From positions 1-36,871 of the forward strand of contig NZ_JJMU01000051.1 of the NCBI RefSeq assembly GCF_000757725.1: a stretch of 36,871 nucleotides of DNA, given 5' to 3'. Below the pieces are notes generated by a model. That model worked only from the letters and a program-made list of their open reading frames with translations, made no database searches and was not told the origin of the DNA. Each line of letters opens with the position of its first letter. The first letter of the stretch is position 1. The stretch is from Sphingobacterium deserti. GTDB lineage: Bacteria > Bacteroidota > Bacteroidia > Sphingobacteriales > Sphingobacteriaceae. Positions 24,994 to 33,137 of this stretch are shown here, one piece after another. Both the position numbers and the translations under genes were made by a program.

Positions 24994-25509
24994 CTATTTC
25001 AATACTATTTCAGTCGCTTCGGTCTGTGAAATTCCGCTGATTGTTCCGCTATTATACAGTAAGCTGTAGGTTCCCGGTTTTTCAAAATGATAGCCTTTCG
25101 ACAGGGCAAAACGAACACTGTCTTGCGCTCTCGGAGCGAGCGTATGGTATGTTTCTTCTGGTGGCGGCATGATACGCCGCGTCATGGCACCAATGTAGGG
25201 CACTTCTGCTCCGCTCGCATCCGTGATGGTTAGAAAATTACTCATGAAGCCTTCAAAAGGTGTATGGTATTGTGTAAAGCGTAAGGTGTCAGGCGTCGGA
25301 TTGGAAACAATAAATAACACAGAAATGCTGTCTTGCAGGCGATAATCTGGATTAGCTTGTATGGTTGCAACCAATGCAGTATCTGTGGCGACCGCCGTAG
25401 TGTCTGTTGTCGCAATCTTTGCATCTTCCGTTTTTTTCGTTGACTGGCAACTGGCCAAAGTAAGCAAGATTCCAGCAAATGCGGCCAAGGTATAGGTTGA
25501 TATGTTCAT
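24994..25509 (-). CDS. Lipoprotein with BsuPI / M35-propeptide-like domain
   Basis: 171 residues. Signal peptide with lipobox LASC (Cys21), then an Ala/Thr-rich linker (ATTDTTAVATDTALVAT). The remaining domain is immunoglobulin-like: DSISVLFIVSNPTPDTLRF, TPFEGFMSNFLTITD, GAEVPYIGAMTRR, YHTLAPRAQDSVRFALS and PGTYSLLYNSG. This order resembles the intracellular proteinase-inhibitor (BsuPI) family and the N-terminal propeptide of deuterolysin-like M35 metalloendopeptidases. No protease catalytic domain is attached. A protease-inhibitor or chaperone role is therefore possible but is inference. Confidence 0.65.
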   Translation of the reverse strand: MNISTYTLAAFAGILLTLASCQSTKKTEDAKIATTDTTAVATDTALVATIQANPDYRLQDSISVLFIVSNPTPDTLRFTQYHTPFEGFMSNFLTITDASGAEVPYIGAMTRRIMPPPEETYHTLAPRAQDSVRFALSKGYHFEKPGTYSLLYNSGTISGISQTEATEIVLK

Positions 25510-25564
25510 TGATTTATTTTATTAACTAAGGTATAGGCAACGATCGAGCCAAAAGTCCCTATTG

Positions 25565-26443
25565 CTATTTCGAATCACCTAATTTAGTAAAGCCCTTTCC
25601 GGTCCATAAAAATTTCTCTTCCGTTCTACTGACTTTGTATGTAATCTCTGCTAACGCGTCAGTTGTCTCCACGGCTTCTCCATGTTCTATTAATTTGTAG
25701 ATAACGTTCGCTTCCTTTCTGTGCTCTGTGGGAAAGAGGATAGACTCCTCATAATAAAAAATGCCCGCGTCGCTTACAGCATATCGCTTCGGCAAAGCAA
25801 AAAAATTAGAACCGTTCCATCCGGCGTAATAATAATCGGTCGGGATGCCACAAGCCTCTCCGGAAAATGCAATACGGAAAATATGTCGTAGATCCTTCAG
25901 TCCCATGTTGGGCAGAAGTTTTGCATCCATGTAAGATTGTCCGGCATACGGCATCTCAAACTGGTGTTTGCCGATAAGCGCATTTTTTGCGTTTAGCAGT
26001 TTAACGGAACAAATATATCGATCAGCTTTATTGCCGTCAGAAGGGATGAATCGGTCAAAACCGTAGAGGTACACATTACCTTGGGCATCTTGCTGTTTGC
26101 CTAAAGAGAGCAAGCCAATCCATATAAACCCTTTCTTAATGTCATTGCCTATTTTGTAAGCGACCTGATGCCAAGGCGCATAAACCCCCTTAATTTTGTT
26201 GCCATTATATGCGGGGCTTAAAATAATGAGCATACTGCCTGCCGGCAAGGAATCTAGTACGGTCCCATCTAGATTTGGTTGATCTCTTACATAAGCATTT
26301 TCTGCGAAGATATAGGTTGTATCAGAAACGGATAGTCCCCAAAGATTATATTCGTCGGACAATGTATACGCGGTGGGTCGCTCTTGGCAATACGCAAGGT
26401 AGGGTAGGAGCAACAAAAAAAGATGAATAATACAGTATCTCAT
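25565..26443 (-). CDS. Secreted SH3-domain-like protein
   Basis: About 292 residues from the ATG at 26443, which opens a signal peptide (MRYCIIHLFLLLLPYLAYCQ). Upstream in-frame ATGs would extend into the small RNA terminator region and are not credible. Residues about 45-110 look like a bacterial SH3 domain (DTTYIFAENAYVRDQPNLDG, VLDSLPAGSMLIIL, WHQVAYKIGND, KKGFIWIGLLSL). The rest is a beta-rich region with no recognised family (HIFRIAFSGEACG, DYYYAGWNGSNFFALPKRY). It may bind peptidoglycan or another envelope ligand. It reads towards the BsuPI-like lipoprotein gene on the same strand, 55 bases away. Confidence 0.7.
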   Translation of the reverse strand: MRYCIIHLFLLLLPYLAYCQERPTAYTLSDEYNLWGLSVSDTTYIFAENAYVRDQPNLDGTVLDSLPAGSMLIILSPAYNGNKIKGVYAPWHQVAYKIGNDIKKGFIWIGLLSLGKQQDAQGNVYLYGFDRFIPSDGNKADRYICSVKLLNAKNALIGKHQFEMPYAGQSYMDAKLLPNMGLKDLRHIFRIAFSGEACGIPTDYYYAGWNGSNFFALPKRYAVSDAGIFYYEESILFPTEHRKEANVIYKLIEHGEAVETTDALAEITYKVSRTEEKFLWTGKGFTKLGDSK

Positions 26444-26568
26444 GGTCTGTTCGAATAAATAAGCAATAGCACAGCGTACAAATTTAACAGTTTGCCTAAT
26501 CCATTGTTTCCCTGAAAGTAGTGATATTTCAATTTTATATAGAACCGAATTTGCGGCCTTAAGGCAAT

Positions 26569-26634
26569 AAAAAAAGGTTTTCAAACGGGGAGAATGAAAA
26601 CCTTTAGCTAACCAATTATAAACCTAAATTATGA
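26569..26634 (-). ncRNA. Small RNA family, copy 2, about 66 nt
   Basis: A second copy of the RNA at 6491-6559, same strand. Terminator stem AAAGGTTTTCA/TGAAAACCTTT (26573-26583 with 26595-26605), loop TTCTCCCCGTT, then a run of T. The tail GGTTTATAATTGGTTAGC before the stem is identical to copy 1, but the stem differs at both paired positions. It lies between the SH3-domain gene and the DUF1398 gene and has no coding frame. Confidence 0.65.
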
Positions 26635-26639
26635 TGATA

Positions 26640-26672
26640 CAAATATAGTGTGTTTTATACACTAAGTGCAAA
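26640..26672 (-). promoter_or_regulatory. Promoter of small RNA copy 2
   Basis: On the minus strand TTTG (26672-26669), 21 bases, TATATTTG (26647-26640). The -7 box is exact; spacing is two bases longer than in copy 1. Confidence 0.6.
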
Positions 26673-26732
26673 TATTTTTTAAAATATTTTTATTTCTTTT
26701 TCCTATCTTACGGCAACATAAAAGTCCAAACG

Positions 26733-27131
26733 ATGTTTACATTATCTGATATAAACACAGCTCATGGAAAAGTAAAGACAGGAGCTGATTTTCCGCAGTA
26801 TGTGCAAGATTTGATTTCCTTAGGCGTGCTATCTTACGAAGTGTTTGTTGCCGATGGTCATACTACCTATTTCGGCGCAAAAAGCTATACCGTTGCTGAT
26901 TCGGCTAAGCATACCGCGTTGACCATAGCAGGCAGGTATGCATCTGACGATTTTGTTACGGCATTGAAGGCGCATCAGCGCGGCGATACCGATTACCCAA
27001 GGTTTTTAAGCGACTGCGCCAATAGTGGGGTGCATAAGTGGGTGATGGATTTGCAAAAGTTGACTTGTTCCTATTACGACATCGGGGGAAACGAGGTATG
27101 GACGGAGAGAATCGCTGAAGGCGATAGATAA
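26733..27131 (+). CDS. DUF1398 family protein
   Basis: 132 residues, soluble, no signal peptide. It matches DUF1398 over its full length: FTLSDINTAHGKVKTGADFPQYVQDLISLGVLSYEVFVADGH (in parts), then GAKSYTVAD, FVTALKAHQRGDTDYPRFLSDCANSGVHKWVMDL and LTCSYYDIGGNEVWTE. Members are stress-associated or prophage-encoded in Enterobacteria; the biochemical role is unknown. It is followed by the secreted sugar isomerase after 80 bases, but the two need not share a message. Confidence 0.85.
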   Translation: MFTLSDINTAHGKVKTGADFPQYVQDLISLGVLSYEVFVADGHTTYFGAKSYTVADSAKHTALTIAGRYASDDFVTALKAHQRGDTDYPRFLSDCANSGVHKWVMDLQKLTCSYYDIGGNEVWTERIAEGDR

Positions 27132-27211
27132 TGTAAAATGTAGTCAATAATATAGCTGAAATATCCAAGAGAGATATTCCAGATGAGTATGAAAACACAA
27201 ATAACATATAT

Positions 27212-28123
27212 ATGAAAATTAAATTTGTAGCAGCCTCCCTTCTGTTTGTGGGAATGAGCATGATTGGACAGGGAAGCTTTGCGCAAGGCTCTAAAGCCAA
27301 AAAGGAAATTGGGTTACAATTGTATTCCGTGCGCAGCATGATGGGGAGCCATACCGATCCAAACGCGTACAATGCGAATTACGCAGCTGTCTTGGATAAA
27401 CTTGCTAAAATGGGTTATACATCCGTGGAAGCAGCAGGATATCGCGATGGTAAATTTTACAATACCACTCCAGAAGTTTTTAAGAAGAACGTAGAAAAGG
27501 CAGGTATGAAAGTCCTTTCTTCGCATGCTGCAAAACCGCTGTCCAAAGAAGAGCTAGCCTCGGGGAATTTTTCGGAGTCACTCGCTTGGTGGGAGACGAC
27601 CATTTTAGCGCATAAAGCTGCGGGCATGAAGTATATCGTGACACCTTGGTTGGACGTCCCTAAAACCATGGCTGATCTCGCTACAGAATGTCGCTATTTG
27701 AATGAGGTAGGCAAGCTTGCACGCAAACACGGTATTCAATACGGATACCATAACCATGCCCATGAGTTTCAGAAGGTCGAGGATAAGGCCGTGATGCTGG
27801 ATTACATGATCGAGAATACCGATCCAGAAAATGTATTTTTTGAAATGGATGTGTACTGGACGGTGATTGGCAAAGCAAGCCCTGTAGACTACTTTAAGAA
27901 ATATCCAGGACGTTTTACAGCCCTGCACATTAAAGACCATCGCGAAATTGGCCAAAGCGGTATGGTAGGCTTTGACGCGATATTTAAAAACACGGATGTA
28001 GCGGGTGTGAAGCACATCTTTGTTGAAGTGGAAGAGGTTTCAGGCGATTTGGAGGCCGGGTTGAAGCAAAGTATCGACTATTTATTGGCGACGCCATTTG
28101 TAAAAGCTACGTACGCGAAATAA
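27212..28123 (+). CDS. Secreted sugar phosphate isomerase/epimerase-like TIM barrel
   Basis: 303 residues. Signal peptide MKIKFVAASLLFVGMSMIGQGSFAQ, then an AP-endonuclease-2-like TIM barrel of the xylose isomerase-like class. Barrel motifs: EIGLQLYSVR, GYTSVEAAGY, MKVLSSHAAKPLS, MKYIVTPWL, IQYGYHNHAHEF, NVFFEMDVYWT, GRFTALHIKDH and HIFVEVEEVSG. The acidic and His residues in HNHAHEF, EMDVYW, HIKDH and EVEE should bind a divalent metal. Because it is exported, the substrate is not a phosphosugar of the cytoplasm; in Bacteroidota such proteins are often part of extracytoplasmic 3-keto- or oxidised-sugar pathways. That assignment is from family knowledge, not from the sequence alone. Confidence 0.85.
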   Translation: MKIKFVAASLLFVGMSMIGQGSFAQGSKAKKEIGLQLYSVRSMMGSHTDPNAYNANYAAVLDKLAKMGYTSVEAAGYRDGKFYNTTPEVFKKNVEKAGMKVLSSHAAKPLSKEELASGNFSESLAWWETTILAHKAAGMKYIVTPWLDVPKTMADLATECRYLNEVGKLARKHGIQYGYHNHAHEFQKVEDKAVMLDYMIENTDPENVFFEMDVYWTVIGKASPVDYFKKYPGRFTALHIKDHREIGQSGMVGFDAIFKNTDVAGVKHIFVEVEEVSGDLEAGLKQSIDYLLATPFVKATYAK

Positions 28124-28170
28124 GGAATATGCTGAGGCCTGAAGCGTTTTGTGGGGGCGGTATATAATTA

Positions 28171-28207
28171 AATCGGGCTCTTGCGCATGCTGCAAGAGCC
28201 CGATTTT
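28171..28207. terminator. Bidirectional terminator between isomerase and MBL-fold genes
   Basis: AATCGGGCTCTTGC (28171-28184) pairs perfectly with GCAAGAGCCCGATT (28192-28205), seven-base loop, flanked by A and T runs on either side. It serves two convergent genes. Confidence 0.85.
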
Positions 28208-28226
28208 ATTTAATGAAACGACAAGC

Positions 28227-29267
28227 TTAATGCTGTTTCCACCATTTCTCCCAGTCTGTTTTTATCTCGGAGAGATGTACCTGCTCCCCAATTTTTGGCG
28301 TTACGATAGTTAGTGATTCCGCTTCTGCCAAGGTGCTTACTTGCTCCAAAGGATCATACCAGGGGTGTTGTGCCAATTTGAATTTAGAATGATGCACGGG
28401 CATAAATGCTTTGGCACGAAGCTCTTTTGCCTCTTGGATTATTTCCGGCGGTAAGGAGTGTATGTAAGGCCAACGCTCATTGTATTGTCCGCACTCCAGG
28501 ATCGCCAAGTCAAAAGGGCCGAATCGCTCACCTATTTCTTTGAAATGCGGCCCGTAGCCGCTGTCGCCGCCTAGAAATAAATTTTTATCTGGCGTTTGCA
28601 GCACGAACGAGGTCCATAAAGAAATATTCCTGGTCAGGAATCTCCCGGAGAAGTGCCGTGCAGGGGTGAGGGTAATTTTAAAGCCGGGTGCTATAGCAAG
28701 CTCCTCGTACCAATTTTTCTCCACGATCTTTTCTGCTGGCCATCCCCAGTAGATAAAATGTTGTGCTACGCCCAAGCCGCACACCACAAGTTTCACTTTT
28801 TCTTTAAGCAAACAGATGGTACCATAGTCAAGATGGTCCCAATGGTCGTGGCTTATCAGTAGCACGTCGATATCGGGCATGTCGCTCGCTTTAAATTCGT
28901 CGGCGCCGGCAAAAGCCTTCACCGAACCAAAAACAGGCGACGCATTTCCGCTAAAGACGGGGTCGATGAGGAAGGTTTTTCCGGATAGCTGCATGAAGTA
29001 AGAGCTGTGTCCAAACCACAGCAAAAGATCCTGGTCTGCTGCCAAGCTCAAGAGATCTGTCTTTACACTGGGGATAGGAACACGAGGTGTGGAATCCAGG
29101 TGCTTGCCAAAGAACTCTAAAAGCAGCTTCCCCATGCTTTCCCCTTCTAATAGAGCTGGCGTAGGAATCTGATTCTGAAACTGCCCGTCTTTATAATTAT
29201 CCAGCGTTTTAAAATAGGCTTTTCGCTGCTGATCTGGAAATTGCCCAAACATCTTACTTAACTTCAT
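28227..29267 (-). CDS. MBL-fold metallo-hydrolase, NAPE-PLD-like, cytoplasmic
   Basis: 346 residues. Paralogue of the gene at 1752-2882, with ISHDHWDHLDY (His140, His142, Asp144, His145), LTPARHFSGRFL, LGGDSGYG, ECGQYNERW and PVHHSKFKLA. Before the metal site LLLWFGHSSYFMQLSGK and IDPVF align with the same blocks of the other copy. Unlike it, there is no leader, so it should be cytoplasmic. The ATG at 29267 starts a basic helix (MKLSKMFGQFPDQQRKAY). It is followed on the same strand by nothing obvious; upstream, 92 bases away, is the serine hydrolase gene. Confidence 0.88.
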   Translation of the reverse strand: MKLSKMFGQFPDQQRKAYFKTLDNYKDGQFQNQIPTPALLEGESMGKLLLEFFGKHLDSTPRVPIPSVKTDLLSLAADQDLLLWFGHSSYFMQLSGKTFLIDPVFSGNASPVFGSVKAFAGADEFKASDMPDIDVLLISHDHWDHLDYGTICLLKEKVKLVVCGLGVAQHFIYWGWPAEKIVEKNWYEELAIAPGFKITLTPARHFSGRFLTRNISLWTSFVLQTPDKNLFLGGDSGYGPHFKEIGERFGPFDLAILECGQYNERWPYIHSLPPEIIQEAKELRAKAFMPVHHSKFKLAQHPWYDPLEQVSTLAEAESLTIVTPKIGEQVHLSEIKTDWEKWWKQH

Positions 29268-29359
29268 GCTATACGATATGTGTTATTGTTAGGTAGACGG
29301 CTATCGTGCGCTTTTACTTTACCTCCACCATAATTTATTGTGCCTGCACTTTATGTTTG

Positions 29360-30511
29360 TTATTGTGCGGTGGCATCTAACAGGATGTAGGCATGGTCAA
29401 TGAACTTATAAAATGGAGAGCTCGGTGTATTTTTTGGTATTTTGTTAAATTGATGGCCTAAACGGACAATAATTAGCTCGTCTTCAGGAACCACAATAAC
29501 GAACTGCCCAAGATGTCCATCCATATAAAAATATGGCTTTCCATTAAAATTGCCGAGCCACCAACTGTACCCGTAGTTTTCACCATTTTTGAACCTCGGT
29601 TTCAGCGATTCTGAAATGTAATCGCTAGAAAGCAGTTGTTTGCCGTTCCACTTTCCACTTTGACGGTACAGTTTTCCAAATCTCGCAAAATCCAACGCAT
29701 TGCTCGCTAAGCAGCAGTATGCTTTCTCCATACCTTTTTCTTCGCTGTCTACTTGCCATAGGGCTTTTTGTTCGGCGCCCATCGGTTTCCAAAAATACTC
29801 GGCGAGTAGGTCGCTGAGGGATGCGCCCGTGGCACGCTGAATAGCGATGCCTAAGAGCTGGGTATCGCCACTTTGGTAACTAAATCGTTGGCCGGGTTTA
29901 CCATTGATAGGTAAATCAGGCAAGACGCCCACTAAATCTTTATCGAAATACAGTTGGGTAACGATGGAAAAAGGACTGTAATAGCTTTCATCCCATTTCA
30001 TTCCGGAACTCATGCTGACAAGATCGCGGAAGGTCAGTTCTTTGGCGTACGGGCCAACGATTTCTGGTACAAAGTCGATGATTTTTTGATCCAGGCTTTT
30101 AATCTTTCCGGTTTCGATAACCTTTCCCAATATAGCAGCAACGACACTTTTTGCCATTGAAAACGAGTTGGACTTGGAATCACGGCTATATCCGTCGAAA
30201 TAATGCTCTAAAACAATGCTGTCGCGATGTATAACGACATACGCAACGGACTTCTCCCGGTCATGAAATTGAATCATACTATCCGGAAGCTGTATCTTCT
30301 CGGGATATTCTGCCCAAGGTTGTGGGGTGGAAGTTTCGACGGTGTGGTTATCGAAATATTCGTAATCTGCTAGATAGGCTGTTGTATGTCCGTTGAAATA
30401 GGTGACGCGGACGGCCTTCAAGATATAGTCTACCTTGAAGATATATGCTAAGGCAATAACGAAAAGGATAACACCGGCTGTCCAGCCCAAAAATTTTAAT
30501 ATTGATCGCAT
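29360..30511 (-). CDS. Membrane-anchored serine hydrolase (beta-lactamase class C fold)
   Basis: About 383 residues from the ATG at 30511, which begins MRSILKFLGWTAGVILFVIALAY, an N-terminal membrane anchor. An in-frame upstream ATG at 30544 adds only polar residues. The fold is that of class C beta-lactamase/D-alanyl-D-alanine carboxypeptidase or esterase. It has SxxK in FSMAKSV (Ser118, Lys121 from this start), Tyr in FSYQSGD (Tyr212), and HLGQ in place of KTG near the end. Such penicillin-binding-like hydrolases have diverse substrates; resistance should not be assumed. Orientation matches the MBL gene downstream, so they may be co-transcribed. Confidence 0.85.
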   Translation of the reverse strand: MRSILKFLGWTAGVILFVIALAYIFKVDYILKAVRVTYFNGHTTAYLADYEYFDNHTVETSTPQPWAEYPEKIQLPDSMIQFHDREKSVAYVVIHRDSIVLEHYFDGYSRDSKSNSFSMAKSVVAAILGKVIETGKIKSLDQKIIDFVPEIVGPYAKELTFRDLVSMSSGMKWDESYYSPFSIVTQLYFDKDLVGVLPDLPINGKPGQRFSYQSGDTQLLGIAIQRATGASLSDLLAEYFWKPMGAEQKALWQVDSEEKGMEKAYCCLASNALDFARFGKLYRQSGKWNGKQLLSSDYISESLKPRFKNGENYGYSWWLGNFNGKPYFYMDGHLGQFVIVVPEDELIIVRLGHQFNKIPKNTPSSPFYKFIDHAYILLDATAQ

Positions 30512-31127
30512 AGTATCTTTTTTTTTAAATCTGTGTGTGGGCAAAATGCCCGTACGTATGTGGTGCTGCTATCGATTGTAGCAAGACTACTTCGATACCT
30601 GGATGCTCGAAAGCAGCATTTTGCTTTCATATCGCATTGCAAAGCAAAATTTAGACAAACCTAACATAAGATCCCTTTTTTGTAAAACAGCATTTTCATC
30701 GAATTGTTTGATAACTAGTCATCACCTGCCTTTCGACGGAAATTTAGTAAGTCGTTCCATAACGCTGCGTCTACCGCGCAAGGCCGTCTGCCTTTTTTGC
30801 ATTTCCAATAAACGCAGCCAGTCTCTCCAACCTACCCCTTAAAAACTCTGCGCTGAACCTTCGCCGTAGCTTGCCCATCGTTGCTTGTTTGACCATAACC
30901 GTTAATATTCTGTTCTGATCCCAAGGTACAGATGGAGTTTTTAAGCTGTGTCCAAAATGTCTAAAATGACAAAAGATGTCTTGAAAAGTCTAAAATGTCT
31001 TAATTTGTATTATGTATCTGATTTTTAGTTGTTTGTGGCTGTTTGGTGTTTTTGAATTTTTATAGGTATGTATAGCGGAAATGGCATCGTTTCGGTTTAA
31101 AGTTTGCGGACTATTTCTGCTTGGTGA
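30512..31127. other. Intergenic stretch with short direct repeats upstream of recombinase remnant
   Basis: About 600 bases without a credible gene. Near its right end, 30949-30997, related short units recur: TCCAAAATG, GTCTAAAATG (30959-30968) and GTCTAAAATG (30988-30997), period 29. They lie about 150 bases before the tyrosine-recombinase remnant and could be arm-type integrase sites. Nothing else was recognised. Confidence 0.35.
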
Positions 31128-31476
31128 TTGTGGGTATGCCATTGTTTTCAAATATGTGCAGAGCTTGGCAGAGACTTATATATGTTGTCACGCTGTATGC
31201 GCGGGATTAACGCTGTTGACCTGGTTAAATGCACCTTAAAGAATATCCGTAACAAAAGACTGGAATATAACCGGTCAAAAACAAAAGGCGGCAGAAAGGA
31301 AAATGCCTTTTATCATCGCTGGTGTAGCTTACCGTTAAAAAAGGTGCCGAATTTTGGTTAGAAGCAATTTGACCACACAAACCTATGTAGATAAGGACGT
31401 GCAGAAGAAAATCACCAGGGTGTCAATTGGGGTTAACCATCTGGAAATCCTGACCTCAGAAGATGATGGCGAATAG
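31128..31476 (+). pseudogene. Remnant of a tyrosine recombinase (integrase)
   Basis: Two short frames look like parts of one integrase. The first (31128-31361) reads RDLYMLSRCMRGINAVDLV and then NIRNKRLEYNRSKTKGG, the usual helix around the first catalytic Arg and the following beta hairpin with Lys in Bacteroidota integrases. The second, in another frame and ending at 31476, reads VRSNLTTQTYVDKDVQKK, which resembles the C-terminal segment with the Tyr nucleophile (TTQxY). The His-x-x-Arg box between them is missing: only about 60 codons separate Arg and Tyr instead of roughly 130. So the gene has an internal deletion and a frameshift and cannot work. The identification rests on short motifs. 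Confidence 0.5.
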
Positions 31477-31482
31477 AATCCA

Positions 31483-31502
31483 AAAGTCCCCTCGGGGGCT
31501 TT
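31483..31502. terminator. Hairpin terminator downstream of hipA-like gene
   Basis: AAAGTCCC and GGGGCTTT-type arms (31483-31502) pair with one wobble around a CTCG loop; a short T-run follows on the minus strand. It lies 20 bases past the HipA-like stop. Confidence 0.55.
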
Positions 31503-31521
31503 CATCATTCAGTGGGATATC

Positions 31522-32802
31522 CTATAAACTTTTAATCAATGTTTTATCAATTGCTGCTGCCAGTTTTTCCTCTACTTTGTATTGAGCTGCATACTGAGGC
31601 CAGCTGTTGATCGAGGCTTGAACCTCATCAATTATCTGTTCGGGTTTACTGATTGAGTTCTGCTTGGCAATTTCCAGAAGATCTTCCTTGATTATATTTG
31701 CCCGCTTTCCATTTATGCTCAGGTTGTGTTGGCTTACCCAATCACTATCTGGCCGGTAAGCGTAACAGATGTCATACGCTGGTGCTAAAGTCCATTTGCC
31801 GTCGGGATGCATCAGGAATGCAAAGTTTTTGGTGTGATCGTCACAGTTTTTTGCCAGTACATTAAACACCATCCTACGGAACATCTGTTCGGCTTCTGCG
31901 TAGGTTAGTTTTAGCTGACGCATGGTCTGAAACAATTGCTCATAGCTATAGCTCAGTATCTGATTAAAGTCGTAGTGGGCTATTGCGCACAAAGTCTGGG
32001 TGTGTAATTTTTTGTTGCCGCCGATTCTGTCGAAGCGCTTTGTCATAAAGTGGGCACGGCCTTCTTCTTCGATAAGCCTCGACTCCATCATATCCAATCC
32101 GGCGGAGGTCGCCATTCCGTAATAAGCCATTTCTACTCTTCCATAACCATGACTTGCACCAAATTGTGTGTCATTTACGCCGTCAAATTTCAGTAACCAA
32201 TGTTCAAAGCCTTTAGCCAAGGTTTGACCTGATCTTATTTCTCCGGTTTTTTCATTGTAGGCAATGATTGCTTTTGGTCGGGCCCCGCCGGCCGAAGTTC
32301 CCATTTTCAAGACTTCCAGCAATACGTCCCGCATTTCATCATCGGTATGTGTCCGTAAAGCTTCCTTATTGTTCAGCAACTTTTGCGTTGTTTCTATTAA
32401 ACTAGAGATTTCCAGTGTATGCGATTTTGTTGTTGGTGCGATTGATGGCTCGAATTCTAAGGCACCCATACCTCTTGTTCCAATGAAACACAGTAATTCT
32501 ACCGGGTTCAGTGATCCTTCAGGTCTTCCGTTCTGTGCTAACCAAATATTGATCAGGTCAGTTCCATATCTGTCAGGGAGCACATCTGCCAATAGCCCAG
32601 GTAAACCTTTGAAAGTCGGCTTACCCCTGAGCTCCGGGAAAGAAAAGATCCTTTTCACTAATGGCATTTTAATCGGGGCAATGGCCAATTGAGATTGGAT
32701 GAATTTCGTATCGTATTCGAAAGATGCTATTTGTTGCTTTTCATCCCAGGCAACTGCACCTACCAGTTTCCCCCATAACTTAATATATGCAGTTCTTACC
32801 AT
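31522..32802 (-). CDS. hipA: HipA-family serine/threonine kinase toxin
   Basis: 426 residues, full-length. N-terminal 'couple_hipA' domain (residues about 1-120; YGTDLINIWL, NPVELLCFIGTRGMGALEFEP), then the HipA kinase. Visible sites: SAGGARPKA (170-178), matching the P-loop/autophosphorylated Ser segment. The catalytic loop is NVLAKNCDDHTKNFAFL, with Asp321 and Asn326 aligned to E. coli Asp309 and Asn314, and the metal Asp344 is in LAPAYDICY. E. coli HipA phosphorylates glutamyl-tRNA synthetase and causes persistence; the target here is unknown. All catalytic residues are intact. Its start overlaps the end of the antitoxin gene by seven bases, so the pair is translationally coupled. Next to recombinase and gene debris, it looks horizontally acquired. 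Confidence 0.92.
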   Translation of the reverse strand: MVRTAYIKLWGKLVGAVAWDEKQQIASFEYDTKFIQSQLAIAPIKMPLVKRIFSFPELRGKPTFKGLPGLLADVLPDRYGTDLINIWLAQNGRPEGSLNPVELLCFIGTRGMGALEFEPSIAPTTKSHTLEISSLIETTQKLLNNKEALRTHTDDEMRDVLLEVLKMGTSAGGARPKAIIAYNEKTGEIRSGQTLAKGFEHWLLKFDGVNDTQFGASHGYGRVEMAYYGMATSAGLDMMESRLIEEEGRAHFMTKRFDRIGGNKKLHTQTLCAIAHYDFNQILSYSYEQLFQTMRQLKLTYAEAEQMFRRMVFNVLAKNCDDHTKNFAFLMHPDGKWTLAPAYDICYAYRPDSDWVSQHNLSINGKRANIIKEDLLEIAKQNSISKPEQIIDEVQASINSWPQYAAQYKVEEKLAAAIDKTLIKSL

Positions 32803-33137
32803 CCTAATTCTTCTTCTGGGTTTTCTTTCGCCCTGAATGCCCGTTTACGTTTTTTCTGTTCCTCTTTTGCTAGCAGCATTGGACTGATTTGCAGTTCTAT
32901 TTTAAATCTGTCCAATACGTATAGTGCATCCAGCATCCGTAAAATTTTGATTAAATTGAGCAAAGAGATACTTTCTCCCCGTTCTATCAGACTCAATGTA
33001 GACCGGCTTAGGACTGCACGGCTGGCCAGCGAATCCTGGCTAATGTTTTGTTCAACTCTTTTCTCTTTGATAAACTCACCGATCTGTTTCAATACTGAAA
33101 TGTCACTATTAGCCTGCATGTATGAAATATCATTCAT
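32796..33137 (-). CDS. hipB: HipB-type XRE antitoxin
   Basis: 113 residues. An XRE-type helix-turn-helix at 15-70: IGEFIKEKRVEQNISQDSLASRA, then LSRSTLSLIERGES as recognition helix. After the HTH a basic, Lys/Arg-rich tail (KEEQKKRKRAFRAKENPEEE) probably contacts HipA or DNA. Placement before hipA with overlap is the normal antitoxin-first order. The start at 33137 has an alternative ATG at 33119. Either way the first operator-like repeat overlaps or abuts the start codon, so autoregulation is likely. Confidence 0.9.
   Translation of the reverse strand: MNDISYMQANSDISVLKQIGEFIKEKRVEQNISQDSLASRAVLSRSTLSLIERGESISLLNLIKILRMLDALYVLDRFKIELQISPMLLAKEEQKKRKRAFRAKENPEEELGW

Noticed and set aside
30603..30842. 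Plus-strand frame of 79 codons before the integrase remnant
   Set aside because: No domain, poor composition, and it starts at the divergent promoter of the serine hydrolase; not supported.
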